DNA of 64,000 bases from Sphagnum compactum (GCA_965153455.1 OZ234496.1:9199863-9263862), one strand, 5' to 3'; positions 1-11,989 are shown, counted from the first letter of the stretch. Notes: generated by a model not told the origin, from the letters alone. Program-made: numbers and translations.

Positions 1-372
1 TTTTCGGCCCTCACTCCGAGTGTACAGCGGGCCTAAGGTGCCCACCCAAGGTGGCAGCTAAGGGCAGCATCCAGGGGCCTTACTCCGCATACTTATCATG
101 TCAGTCCAAAAAGACAACGATGGGCCCTTGGGAAATGTGTGAGAGCTGACCTCCCAATCTAAGAGTGAATTTTATGGTTTTGAGAACGCCCTCCAAGGAC
201 ACTACCGAGTCTCTGACATTTCATTATATGCAGGAGGACATTGCTGGTCCCAAGAAAGGGTTGCAATATTGGAGAGGACCCGGGCCACCCCATGACATGT
301 ATCAATGATGATTTTACTTTATGATATGAACTGGGAAGGATTTACAGGTATAATGAAAACATGCTGAAACCT
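1..372. repeat. Inverted copy of the 20105-20490 repeat, cut by window edge
   Basis: Read on the minus strand, this block follows 20490 down to 20105 almost from end to end: the GGCCCTNACTCC motif, the AGCAATGTCCTCC stretch, the ACATGTCATGGGGTGG stretch and the final CATGTTTTC. Scattered substitutions and small indels show that the copies are old. Similarity stops near 372 inside and may continue beyond base 1. No coding frame is shared. It is most simply a dispersed transposon-derived repeat in opposite orientation. Confidence 0.8.
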
Positions 373-387
373 CATGTATGGCCACAG

Positions 388-600
388 GGAACCAGCACCC
401 ACCAGTGCACCAGTTGCTCGTTCTGTCCATAGGATGGGTTGCGTTTCTTCATCCAGTTCCTGACTCTGTGTCACCCCAACATTGTACCACAGTCAACCTG
501 TTTGGCCAGAGTGAACCAGCAGTCACCAATGCACCAATTGGCTGTTCTGTCCAATGGATGGGCTGCGTTTTTTCATTCGGCATCAAATGGGGTTCATCAC
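388..600. repeat. Two-copy tandem duplication, about 124 bp unit
   Basis: The phrase ACCAGC...CACCA(G/A)TGCACCA, followed by TCTGTCCA..GGATGGG(T/C)TGCGTTT, occurs at about 392 and again at about 515. A diverged inverted relative of its middle part (GAACCAGCAGYCACCAATGCACC) lies at 6255-6295. Function unknown; overlapping short frames are not credible genes. Confidence 0.6.
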
Positions 601-639
601 AGACCATTTCTTTTCGCTGGTGATCACTGTATTTTTTAT

Positions 640-1290
640 TTTTTTGGTTTGTTCTTTGTTTTTTTTTAGACCTGACCTCACACATAGCTACCCTGCTCAC
701 CTTTCTACCCTCATAAACATTGTACCAACCTTCGTACCTTACTAATTATCCCCTACTGACATAGCGACCTTAATAACTAGTTATGCTACTGACCTAACTC
801 CTATACTAACTACTTACCTTACTAATTTAGCTACCTTGTTAACTACATACCCTATTAACCTAATCATTGTACTAACTACCTACCCTATTGACCTAGCTAT
901 ATTACTATTTAGCAACCATGTATACACAACCACTCTATTGACATAAATATTCTACAAACCTAGTCACCTTAATAAAGTAACTTGTTTCCTACGTACTAAC
1001 TTGCATATCTTCCTAACTACCTTGCTAGTGTAACTTTCCTCCTACCTACTAACTTGCCTACCTACATGCCTACCTACTTTAGTAACCTATCTACCTTGTT
1101 CCTTGAACTTCTTTTCTACTTACTAACACACCTACTAACCCAACTACCTACCTATATACCTACTTACCTACCTACTCTAGTAACCTATCTACTTTGTTCC
1201 TTAAACTTCTTTTTTACTTATTAACTTGCTTAATAACCCAACTACCTACTTATATACCTACTCACCTACTTTATCACAACCCTAACCTTG
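640..1290. repeat. CT-rich low-complexity tract with CCTAC/CTACC words and a 98-bp tandem duplication
   Basis: The plus strand is dominated by short words such as CCTAC, CTACC, ACTAAC and ACCTT. Within it, AGTAACCTATCTAC followed by TTGTTCCTT.AACTTCTTTT appears at about 1080 and 1178, so the end of the tract is a two-unit tandem duplication of about 98 bp. Similar CTACC words recur at 6350-6450 and 7430-7500. No gene is seen. Confidence 0.7.
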
Positions 1291-1935
1291 GGCTCACGAC
1301 CAAGGCTAAAAGGGTTACAAAGGTGCGGGCAACGAGGAGTGTGAGAGTGTGTGAAGGAAGACTCACACTCCCCAGTGAGCTCCCAATTTGGGAGTTGGAG
1401 TCCCGATGGACCCCCGAACCTTTAGAGAACAATTGCAGAGGTCAAAACACCTCTCATTTAGGAATTTTTTATATCATTAAAAAGCTATTGAAATCTAGAT
1501 GTTTAAAATGGGCTTGCATGACCCATTTGGACATCTGCAACACAAGTTATGGCGAAAAGAAAGGTCGGGAGTCAAACTCGCAGTTTGACTCCCGACCACG
1601 AAAACTCGGGAATCAACCCAAAATCCATGCGTGCAGGTGGCGTGCGACACATCGTTGGGAAGCTCTCGATGAGAGCTATAAATTTGCTTTAGACCTTGTC
1701 CCGATCGGAGGTCTGAGCACAAAGTTATGGTCACGCAAAGTTCCAACCTTGGTAGTTTCAGGACTCTCCTTCGAGAATCCTGGGACAAAAAGCCATTTGA
1801 ATGTAGGCCTTGCGGAGAGGTGCAAAGTATACTATATGGGCGAAGGTGGTGGCTTCCCCCAAGTCCGGGCCGTGGTGAATCTTGTGAGTCTGAGGTCACC
1901 CGTGGCTTGTCCTAGCACCAAAGGTGCTCCAACAT
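1291..1935. mobile_element. GC-rich repeat fragment, possibly an LTR-like element
   Basis: This block is clearly richer in G+C than the AT-rich DNA around it and contains paired self-complementary stretches, including a perfect 16-bp hairpin at 1563-1597. Near its right end, CCAACA is followed by TGGTATTA, which resembles the end of an LTR followed by a degraded TGGTATC-type primer-binding site. I found no second LTR or polymerase frame, so the LTR reading is tentative. A 249-codon open frame (1194-1943) crosses the CT tract and this block and looks fortuitous. Confidence 0.4.
1563..1597. other. Perfect 16-bp hairpin with 3-nt loop
   Basis: GGTCGGGAGTCAAACT, then CGC, then the exact reverse complement of the first arm. 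The stem has no mismatch, which is notable in a window where other repeats are diverged. It sits inside the GC-rich 1291-1935 block. It could be a structural part of a repeat element or a recombination product. Confidence 0.9.
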
Positions 1936-3584
1936 GGTATTAACCAACATGTTGATATAGATTCGAGTGAGTAAATAAATTGCTTCTCACTCTGCCTAGT
2001 CCCATCTCGGAGCTTCAGCACGCCCCTCCACCCCTTTAAAGTGCTGAGAGCCAGGGAGCGTGCCACCAGCTCCTAACCTTTCCGTTGTTTTTTTACTTTA
2101 TACTCATCCTGAGTCTATCAAGGAGCTTGGGAACGCGTCATACCTATGCACCCACCTTCCTAGCTACCACTATATTCACCTACTTACCTATGTTTTTTAC
2201 ATAGCCAAATACCTAACTAATTACTTATTCATTTTTCCCAACCCCCAGCTTCCAATCCTACCTATCAATTTATTAAGGTTCGCCTTAGTTCATGGATGAT
2301 GAACATAGGTCCCATATGTAGGTATTACAAACAATTTATAGTGGAAACAATGTCATAATTGCAGCCATTTTGGTTTAGTTAAGTCATATTTTATTAAATT
2401 TTGTTTACTTAATTTATTTATGGAATAGACATTACAATACATCTTTTTATATAATTATTATAAGTATGTACAATCGGATTATGTTTAGGTTTAAGGTTGG
2501 GACACATAAATTAGTTAGCAAGTTTTTCACAAATAGTAATTATCCTAAACTAGGCTAAATTTTAAGGTTTAAACATATGTGAAGTAATACAATTTCATTC
2601 TATATCTTTTTCAAAGAGAGCGGAAAAAATTAGTTTGGAAAGATCACACAAATGTAAGAGACATATCTTTTTTTCTAGTTTTTTACAAAATTTATTTGAT
2701 TTTTTTTTAAGATTAAGATTATTTTTTTATTAGTAAATCTTTGTAATTTAAAAAATTCAAAATTTGGTGTTGAAATTTTTTCCTATTTTTTTTTAATTTT
2801 TTTGTTTTGCATTATATAATTTATATACTTTGTATAGTTTTTTGGGTTTAGGGCATATATCACTAGGACTTTTTTTGTTAAGGTTCGTATAGTTAGGGTT
2901 GTAATAAGGCTTATGGAAAAATATCATTTGGATTTTTAGGGTTATGCCTTATGATTTAATGTTTAGGAATTTGGTTCATATATATCAAGGCTTGAGGTTT
3001 ATACTCTAGACATTGTTCATTGTATTGATTTTTTATATTATCACTTGTTTAGATCTATAACATAATTATGAATCTCTTTTGTTTCCATATGTTCCATAAT
3101 TGTTAAAGTTCAATATTTCTTAACCCACTTCTGTTTAAATGCAATTCCCATATCATATTGTGTAATTCATTAACCATGAAACATTAAAATATTTTTTAAA
3201 TATCTGATTCCCTGCCAATACATCATGAAATTCATGTTTTCAAAATGATTTATTCACCTTATAGTATGATTTAATGTATATAAAAATGAACATAATGCAA
3301 AATTGGTCACATTGATGATACAAGGGGTTAGGGTTTAATGTAAAATTTACTACTTAATGTTAGAATTATGGTTTAGGTTTAGAGTTTAGGACATATAAAG
3401 TAATTAATAACTTTTTTACAAGTTTATAATAATTAAAATAAATCTAGGGTGCATTTTGGGTGTAATTTTTAGGGCTAAAACATATGTAAAATAATGCAAT
3501 GTCATGTTTTTTTTAAAAAAAGAAAGTGAGAAAACTTAACTTGAAAATATTACCAAATGGGAAAAGATATACCTTTTTTTTGTG
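1936..3584. other. AT-rich intergenic DNA, no gene seen
   Basis: There are short homopolymer runs, many stops in all frames and no splice-bounded open frame. Words such as AGGGTTTAGG and TTTAGGG occur but not as a telomere-like array. Nothing else can be supported. Confidence 0.7.
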
Positions 3585-3875
3585 TTTCCCTAAATGCAAT
3601 GCCCATATTCAAGTTCATTTCAATATAACCCTTAGGTGATTTAGGTAACCTGAGGTGTAGACCCAACCCTAAATGCAATACCCACATGTAAGGCCATTTC
3701 GAAATAACTAGTATGTAGTTTGCATGGCCTTTCAATGAAACCAAAACTTATATGTAATACCTGCATGCAAGTTCATTTTGAAATAATCCATGAGTGATTT
3801 AGACAAACTTAGGTGAATAATCAACCTTAAATGCAATACCCACATGTAAGGTCACTTCAAAATAAATGGTTTCGG
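3585..3875. repeat. Degenerate tandem repeat, about 80 bp unit, four copies
   Basis: Units begin near 3592, 3671, 3750 and 3831. Each carries a version of AATGCAATACCCACATGTAAGG followed by a TTTC-AAATAA stretch. The reverse complement of the core (GTGGGTATTGCA) recurs at 4286-4510 and 7617-8090, so the same word family lies on both strands around the 5-7 kb arrays. Confidence 0.6.
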
Positions 3876-4239
3876 TACCCAAAAATATGTCTATTTATAT
3901 ACCTAAATTAATTTTATGATAGTTAATTATCATGAATAATTATCTGAAATAATGATTTGAATAACTTATCAACATAAGAAATCTAATTAAGATAATAAAT
4001 TAAATATCAAATTATTCATTTGATTTTTAGATCTAAATTTTAATTATTTGAATAGTTGAGGTTCAATCAAATAATTAGTTAATTAATATTAAGAAATAAA
4101 TGATTGTTTAAATATGATAATCAATCATTTACATTATCTAAAATAATTTTTTAGTAATTCCTTAATTATGACATTATTTGTAAATACTTAGACAAAATTA
4201 TTCTATCATATGAATCCCATAAATATTATAATGGAAACC

Positions 4240-4515
4240 TACATGCAAGCATGGCAAAAGATGTTAAAAATCAGCAACTATTTATGGACCTATATGCGGG
4301 TACTGTAATGGATGTTAAAAAAATCAACTACTAGACCTATATGCGAATATTACAATGGATGTAAAACCAACAATTACTTAGAAGAATTATATGTAAGTAT
4401 TGTAATGGATGTAAAAAACTAGCAACTATTTATGAGACCTACGTGTGGGTATTGCATATTTGAAATGGCCTTATGGAATTTATAATAGAAAGGATGTAGG
4501 TATTGCACAATGTTC
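4240..4515. repeat. Degenerate tandem repeat, about 65-70 bp unit
   Basis: Successive units contain CCTATATGCGGGTACTGTAA, CCTATATGCGAATATTACAA, TTATATGTAAGTATTGTAA and CCTACGTGTGGGTATTGCAT, each followed by ATGGATGT.AAAA or a diverged form. It is the opposite-strand form of the 3585-3875 word family. Non-coding. Confidence 0.55.
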
Positions 4516-5039
4516 ATTTTGATCTTTGTAAACCCTAAACAAATTAATGTTACATATTCATATGGGCCTATTTAAGTTTTGATTTTTACATCTAAAATAT
4601 TGAAAAGACTATGAAAAAAAAAACATATATAATTAACCATATACTCATCAAACAAGTGTGACTAGAGCAAAATATTATATTGATAAAAGATGTACAAATA
4701 TTGGTGAATCAAAAAATGTTAAAGAACATAATGAAAAAAAGGTTTTTTATAATATATCAGAGGACCAAAGTTCAAAAATTGTGTAGTCCAAAAAATGAAA
4801 AGGTTGAAAAAACCTAACTGACTATATAAAGTGAAAACCCTAAACCATATCATTATTTAAAATCTTGTGTTTAGCTCGGTACGAAGCTACTACATTTATA
4901 GCTTTTATTGCATGACGAGCAATGTACAAATGGCAATGTTGCATCTCAATCTAAATTGCATTTAGAACAAACTCTTCCTTTGTTGTGCCCTAAACCCAAT
5001 AAACACTCAAAAACCACCAAATTAAACCTTAACACCACA

Positions 5040-5945
5040 AAAGAAGGCGATGGCAACTTGGAACACCGCCACAAAAGAAGACGACAGCACATTGCCATCG
5101 TCTTCTTCTTCTTTACAGCACCACCACAGAAGAAGATGATGGCACATTATCGTCGTCTTCTTCTTCTTCTCAAACATAGAAAAGACAAAACACACAAGAA
5201 AACAATAAAGAAAAAACCAAGAGAAGGGTGGGAGCTTACCTTTAAGCTCTCGCTCTGCCCTCTCACTTTTGGCTCTTGCTTTTGCCCTCTCGCTTTTGCA
5301 CTTCCGTTTCAAGTGCTTTCTGCTAGCATCTCCTTCTTCTCAAGCAAAAGAAAAAAAGAAAAACACAAAGAAAAAAAAAACCATAAAGAAGAAAAAAAAT
5401 GCAGAGAAGGGAGGGAACTTACCTTCAAGCTCTTGTTCTACCCTCTCACTTTTGGCTCCTATTTCTACACTCCCACTTTTGCACTTCCATTTCAAGTGTT
5501 TTCTCCTGGCATCTTTTTCTTTTCAAGTAGAAGAAAATTTTAAAAAACATAAAGAACAAAAAACCATAGAGAAGAAAAAAAATGTCGAGAAGGGAGGGAG
5601 CTTACCTTCAAGCTCTCGTTCTGCCCTCTCGCTTTTGCACTTCCATTCAAGCGCTCTCTCTTGACATCTTCTTCTTCTCAAACATTTTTTTTAAAAAAAG
5701 CACACAAAGAAAAAAAAAACCATAAAGAAAAAAAAAATGCAGAGCAAGGAGGGAGCTTACCTTCAAGCTCCTGCTCTGCCCTCTCCTGCTTCTGCCCTTC
5801 GTTTCAAGTGTTTTCTTTTAGCATCTTCTTCTTCTCAAACAGAAGAAAAAAAAAAAACGCAAAGAAAAAAAAACCATAAAAAAGAAAAATAATGCAGAGA
5901 AAGGAGGGAGCCTACTTTTCTTTTCTCACTTCTGCATTTGGGATG
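5040..5945 (-). repeat. Tandem array of an internal-exon-like unit (minus strand)
   Basis: Five head-to-tail units of about 155-183 bp have landmark starts near 5224, 5407, 5590, 5746 and 5900. On the minus strand each of the first four has a pyrimidine-rich tract, an AG, a short charged frame and a consensus splice donor AAG|GTAAG. In the two cleanest copies the frame reads as a Lys/Arg/Glu-rich peptide containing KHLK.KCKS and ending ER(A/V)E.EL(E/K). Copies three and four have single-base frame breaks, and copy five has lost the donor. Plus-strand frames here (4908-5543, 5269-5664) are by-products. No protein family is recognised. Confidence 0.6.
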
Positions 5946-6459
5946 AGGCGCTCCTCTTGCTTTCTCCTCTCCACATTCCTTCAATGTTGAGCTCTCCACC
6001 TTCCTCAAGCCTTGTGTCTACATCTCCTTGAAGCTATGTGCTACTCAAGCTCAGGAGCTCTCCCAAGCTTTGGAAATGGAGTGAACGAGAAATGAGGTCA
6101 GGGAGATAGGAGGGGGGAGTTAGGTAGGAAGGGGGGAAAGTAGGTAGGAGGGGAAAATTTTGGGGCAGAGAAGTGGGCCAAAAACTCCCTGGGCAAGGGA
6201 AGAGGATGTGTTTTTGGTTCATCCCCAAAATGGCTTGAACGCCCTCATCCTGAACTGGTGCATTGGTGGCTGCTGGTTCACTCCAATCAACCTTTTTGGG
6301 TTATTGACCTTTGACCCTTTTTATTTTTTGGTTTTTTTTTCTCAACCCTGACCATACTACCTTTCAACCTAATCACCCTAGTTCCTTAGCTACCCTACTG
6401 ACTTAACTACGTTATTAACTTGCATCTTGGCTTTACCTACCAAACCCTTACCTACTTAC
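5946..6459. other. Intergenic, G-rich then CT-rich, no gene seen
   Basis: 6060-6180 is GGGAGG/GTAGG-rich. 6255-6295 is an inverted diverged copy of part of the 388-600 repeat. 6350-6450 has CTACC-type words like those at 640-1290. The 64-codon minus frame at 6034-6228 is low complexity and unsupported. Confidence 0.5.
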
Positions 6460-7335
6460 CCTCTAGTTTTTCATAGTTAAACCTATATCTCTTGGTTAAA
6501 CTTTTACCTTTTGGCACAACTTCTAATTCTTCTTAGCTAAATCGTTTCCTTTTAGCACAACTTTTAACTTTTCTTGGTTAAAACCTTTCTTTTTGGCACA
6601 ACTTTTAACTCTTCTTGTCTAAACCTATCTCTTTGCTAAATTTTTTATTTTTAGCACAACTTTTAATTCCTTTTGGCTAAACCTATATCTCTTGGCTAAA
6701 CCTCCATCTCTTCATGACTAAACGTTTACATGTTGACACAATCTCTATGTATTTTTAGCTAAACGACTAGTTCTTTGCAAAACCTTTAATTTCAGCAAAT
6801 CTTTTTTTAAAAAATTAAACCTCTACCTTTTGGAAACAATTCTAACTTTTCTTGATTAAACCTATATCTCTTGATAAAACCTCCATCTTTTCATGGTTAA
6901 ATCATTACACCTTGGCAAAAATTCTATTTATTTTTTATTAAATTTTTATCTCTTGGCAAAACCTTAACCTCTTCTTAGTTAAATTTTTACCTTTCAACAA
7001 AACCTTTATATTTTCTTGTTTAAATCTCTACCACTTGAAAAAACTTTGAACTTTTCTTGGCAAATTCTCTACCTTTTGGCAAAACCCCTATCCTTTTTCA
7101 GCTAAACTTTTATCTTTTAATAAAACCTCTATTTTTTCTTGGTTAAGCTTTTACAAATTGGAAGAAACTTTTAATTCTTCTTGGTTAAACCTATACCTTT
7201 TAGCAAAATTTTCATCTCTTCATGTTTAAACCTGTACTTGTTGGCAAAAACTTTATCTTTTCTTGGTTTTTTTTTTTTTAAATTTCATATTTTCTTGAAT
7301 TACCTTAAAAACTATTTTTTCAACAAAATGTTTTA
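6460..7335. repeat. Long degenerate minisatellite
   Basis: Around 870 bp are built from variants of CTTGGCTAAACCT, TCTCTTGG or ACCTTTTGG, and CAAAACTTTTAACTCTTC, with a higher-order spacing near 55-65 bp. Units differ by many substitutions, so the array is old. No open frame spans it. Confidence 0.65.
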
Positions 7336-9515
7336 ACAAAACTTTTGGTTACCCTATTGACCTAACCATTTTATTGACATGTAATTACATTATTGACCTA
7401 ATTTATTTTTTATTTGTGTATATATATACTTGCTTAGCCACCAACCTACCTACATACTTACCTACCCACCCCTAACCACCTACCTACCTATCATTTACAC
7501 GACATTAATGTCTTCCAATGTATGATATACAAAATATGAAACTATTGCATTAAAATGAATTAACAACCATTTTTAATCATATTTGACCACTTGATGTTAA
7601 TAAACGATAACCTTGAATGCGAGTATTGCACATTTGATCAATTTTTGTGACCCACACATACGTATTGCATATTTTGGTAGTTATTGTAAAAAATTAAAAT
7701 AGTTGAAAATCCAATCAAAAAATACAATACCCAAATATGAAAACAATTTCATTCTAAATACAATACACCTCAATAGTTATTACATATTTTGTGACTAAAA
7801 TGCAAAGATTTGTTTTTTCTTTTAGATTTTTTTCTTTTTTTAAATTATTTTTCTATGTTTTTTTTTTCTTCTAAATTATTTTTCTATTGTTTTAACTTTT
7901 TCTTCTTTTAATTCTTTTAATTTTTTTGTTTTAAATATTTTTGTTCTATCATTTATCACAATTAGTTTATTTCCTCTATTTTTTTATTGTCATCATTTTT
8001 TTCCTTGAATATGCATATTGTATGCCCAACATTTAGGTATTGCATAAACCATCCAAAAAACCAATCAACATTTTATGCTTCAAATGTGGGTATTGAAAGA
8101 TCATTCTAACAAAACTAATCTTTATTTTGTGATCCTTATGCAAGTATTTCACATTGAACTTTATGTTTTTGAAGTTCTTTTAATGCAATAATGCAACATT
8201 GCAATATGTTTCAAACTCGTATTTTTAGGGAAAATTTCAACAAAGTATTAATTGCAATGCTCACATTCAAAACATGTAAACATAATACAAACATGAGGTT
8301 ACAATTACAATAAGACAAAACGTGTATGCATTAATGCAAGTATCACATTTATCAAAACTTTTTAAAGTGTCCAAAACATGGAAAACATGAGCTCCATGCC
8401 ATTTTTTATACCAAAGAAATCTAAGTAAGATAAGCATGTTACTTTCACCTCAAGAAACACCTTTCTAAACTTATTTTCATTAGCCACCATGTCATGTGTT
8501 CATCGATAAGTTCTTGTGGTTTAACTACCTTAATCGCACGTTGATGAATGTAAAGTTAATAGTGATCCAATTGGAGTTGAACGGCATTAGTTACAACTTG
8601 GTATTTCATAATTATTCAAAGTTTGCATCGAACACATGATACACATAAATATGCAAATTTGAAAAATATAAACCGACCCCAAAAAATTACATGAGTATGA
8701 ACATATGTAGTCTATTAAAGTTTTTTCAAAAATGAAAAATTGGAATTTTTTTGAAAATAAGAAGTAAAGGAAAAAGAAAAACAAACTTCATCTTTTGAAA
8801 TTTTGAAGACCAAAAAGAATGGAAAAATAGGGGAAAAAATAAGAAATATTTACAATAAACATAATAAAAGAAAAAAATTCTTCTAACATTTAGAAAATAG
8901 AGAAAATGGAAAATGGGGCAAAAAAAACCCAAAAAATCTTTCGATCCTTAAAGGAAAATAGAAAGGAAAAACAAAGCAATGAAAAGGAAAAAAAAAATAG
9001 AATTCTTCTTCATGAATTAACAATAACAAGAAAAAAATCTTGAAGAAAAAAATAGAAAAAAAGAAAAGAAAACGAACTTCTTCTAGAATTATTAAAATAG
9101 AAAAAACTAGAAAAACAAGAAAGAAACAAAAACAGTGTTTGTCTTCTTTTTTTTTTCTTTTCATCTTTTTTTTTAATAATTTCCATTTCCTTCTCTTTTA
9201 TTCTTTTGTCTTCTTCTCCTTTTTTTTCTTACTTTTTTTTTTGGCTTCTATTTTCAAACCAAAACAAAAAAAAAGAAAGGAAAAAGATAAAAACATACCT
9301 TGCATGATGTGTATAATTAATGATGATGAAACGAGAAGTGGCAGCAAACGCAACAATGTGATGAAAAAAAAATGCTTAAAGAGGGAAAAGGAAAACAGAA
9401 AAAGAAGGAAATGATACAGAAGTTGTAACAATAGAGGAAAACAAAGAAACAAAAGATGAAAAAAAAAACTCTATCTTCAAACGTTACAGACAACATCAAA
9501 TAAGGTATGAGAGAG
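7336..9515. other. AT-rich intergenic DNA with long purine-rich stretch
   Basis: 7600-8350 contains scattered GTGGGTATTGCA-type words. From about 8740 to 9480 the plus strand is mostly purine (GAAAAA-type words), interrupted by a pyrimidine block at about 9140-9250, which gives potential mirror or foldback pairing. The many short Phe- or Lys-rich frames on both strands are compositional artefacts. Confidence 0.6.
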
Positions 9516-11989
9516 AGGGTGAGAGAGGGCCCAACTGGGCATTACCTTAGGGAACTCTATGGTTAATCTATATAGTTAATCCACAGACTTCAAGAGTAAT
9601 TATAGCAACAGTCCATGCAAGAAGAATGAAGGTCCTCAAGAAATAAAAAAGACAAGGTCAAATTCATCTTACCAATGAATTTCGTGGTATTCCCCATTAA
9701 GTAGCACTGAACTTTTTTTTCCACTGTTTAAAAAATAATTCATCACCTTTACGACCAAACTCTAAATAATATTGTTATATTTCCTTAATTTTACGAATAT
9801 CTCTATTGCCATCAAATCCATTCACTTCTAATTCACAACTATTTTTGAAATTGTACAATTTTGAATCTACTACTATTATTTTCAATAATATTAACATTTA
9901 CCTTACAGTCATATTAGTGATAGACGGAGGAGGCCTTTAATAGTTTGGTGTAAGGTAATGGCCTAGCAGCATGGCACTACATCTTGTGCCGAGGGTGGAG
10001 CCTGAATTTTGTATTTTGGCATTTTTGTATCTTGGCATTATTTGGCATAATGATCAAGGCTGGCCAATATGGGAGGGAGGACATATGAAACAAAATCTTC
10101 TGCTAATGGAGTCAGCAAATACGAGACGATTTGCGGCCGGACTAGTGGGAGGCCCCGCCCTGCATGAGGGCATTTCGTGGTAGGTAAGGCCCTGTTGTTA
10201 GGACATTAGGCCTGGGAGCCGAGGGTGGAGCCTGACGTCCAGCGCATACGGCCCTTACAGCAGGGCTTACCCAGTGTAAAGGACAAGGCATCTTAAGTCT
10301 CTTTTGCAAGTACAAGAGACTTTGAAGGCACATGAGGAAGTTGCTTCATCTTTTCGAGCAGGCTATATTCCTGGATTTAAGGCGGCTTCTGGATACACTA
10401 AAAACTGTAGCAGAATGGAAACCCGCTCCTTACATTGCATACTCTTCTGCAACGCGTGAACTTAGTTTGTCAATACAAATCTGACACCCTGATAATTTAA
10501 TCAGGACATGTTGAGAGTAGCAATGAAGAGTACCTTGGATAAACATTATCAGTGGTGGGTGCACTTGCTTGGAACAATGGAATTCAGATGTAGTGGTACA
10601 TCATGAAGTGCTGTGTGTAAAAACGATCAGATTGCGAACATGTTACTTGCCAGTGAGGACTGAGGACCTGGTCATGGCCACCCTTTTTTCTTATTAGCAA
10701 AATTTCGCCAAGAATCGAAATTGAAAAATGAAGTGATTCTGAAGGTGTTTTAATCTTCAGAAGTCAGGGGAAAAACAGTAAAAATTACCAGATTTTTATA
10801 ATTGGTTTTCAGTGTGCAGCCAAAAAATTTATAACGACGGTTCAAGTTTTGTACTGCATATATGACTTATAGGCAGATTTTAGCTAAATCTTCTGAGGGA
10901 TGATCACCACTCTTTCTACATCTTCCTATGCACGATGGCCACTTTTGCTTAAAACAAAAAATTCCTAACCAAAACGCTGGTCACAAAGGAAAGAGAGTGT
11001 GTAAGTCTGTATTGTAACAGAGAAACATGTATATTACATATCCAAAACTTAATTATTCACAAGTAAAATGTCTGCAGATTTTCAGGTTTGATTGCTTCAT
11101 CTGTTTATTCAAACTCCAGTTGTTATTTTGATGTCAAGCCAGAGTACTGCATCTGGCCGTGCCCCCTTTGGAAATATGTTATACAGTAATGGGAACGCAA
11201 GCTATTTTCAGAATGCTTTTTCACTCAGGATGTTGAATCTCTTCGCAACAACTTCAAAATGCCTCTCAGACCTGTCATGCCACTTCTTCTCTCTTCTTCC
11301 CTTCTTCCTATCACCCTTGATTTCGTTATGAAAATAATTTGGCTGGCATCATCCCCAGTCTTCTTGAAATTAAAATTTGAATGTGGGTATGGGCAAGACT
11401 GACTTTCAATTTCTTTCCTTGTCCAAGGAGTTCACTGAAGCCCCACTGCCATGCAAGACACTAAATAGAGTCCCTTCAGCTTTGTTCATCACACCGAGGT
11501 GACAATGTGATGCTTGCAGAGTTGATTGTTTTATGCGAAAAAGTAAAATATATGTTCTTAAAACCAATGCTTTACTGATAACTAGAAAGTAGGCTAGTGA
11601 TGGGTACTTCTAGTGGTCTCTTTGGAGTCCTTGGTTTGAATCTCAGCAAAGGTGGCAACATAAGATTTAAACATCGTTAAACCTTTTGTGAAATAAGTTT
11701 TAAGGTTCCTTTTCTAGGGTGAAGGGGAAGGCAGGGCAAACTGTGCAAAACAATGTAGAACCATGTTGATCTAAAACTAAGCTCACTTTATGTGCCTGAC
11801 AAAGCTCCATTGGGGGAGGGGGGGGGGAGTGCTTTGTGTCTCCCCACTGCCAATTTAGTAGACTAGTTTAGGTTTATATGAATGTTGTCTAGTTCTTGAG
11901 TCCAAAAGGAGCTAGAGTTCATGGGTTTACATAGAGCCAAACCCATCGTTAAACCAAACCTAATAGGTCTTAACATTTGTTTATAAGGT
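9516..11989 (+). repeat. Left arm of 9.1-kb giant inverted repeat
   Basis: This 2.47-kb arm matches the reverse complement of 15894-18652. The outer edge is AGGGTGAGAGAGGGCCCAAC and the inner edge lies just after the AATAGGTCTTAACATTT stretch. Most blocks I compared differ only at scattered bases: the 79-codon open frames at 11092-11331 and 16553-16792 differ at three residues. The arm contains the unoccupied target site AACAA (10089-10093) of the right-arm insertion. It also has two internal copies of an 18-base GAGGGTGGAGCCTGA-containing word, at about 9990 and 10218. It could be a terminal inverted repeat of a large DNA transposon or one half of a recent inverted duplication. Confidence 0.92.
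10280..10459 (+). other. Open 59-codon exon-like frame in left arm
   Basis: Between a TAA at 10277 and a TGA at 10457 there is an open frame with ordinary amino-acid composition, including the stretches LLQVQETLKAHEEVASSF and AGYIPGFKAASGY. It has no ATG at its front, so it could only be an exon or a captured gene fragment. The right arm keeps the same frame at 17604-17425, differing near the end (C/R and A/V). The two arms are recent copies, so this is not independent proof of selection. I do not recognise the peptide. Confidence 0.25.

Noticed and set aside
1194-1943. 249-codon plus-strand open frame, the longest in the window
   Set aside because: It runs from the CT-rich repeat through the GC-rich repeat block with its perfect hairpin, has no recognisable domain, and its start lies in low-complexity DNA.
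4908-5664. Plus-strand frames of 211 and 131 codons
   Set aside because: They are translations of the tandem array at 5040-5945; sequence features of splicing lie on the other strand and the peptides are repetitive composition.
8587-9499. Cluster of Phe- and Lys-rich frames on both strands
   Set aside because: Produced by purine/pyrimidine-biased low-complexity DNA.
11092-11331. 79-codon frame conserved in both arms (also 16553-16792)
   Set aside because: The arms are recent copies, so conservation is expected without selection; no splice context or family is recognised.
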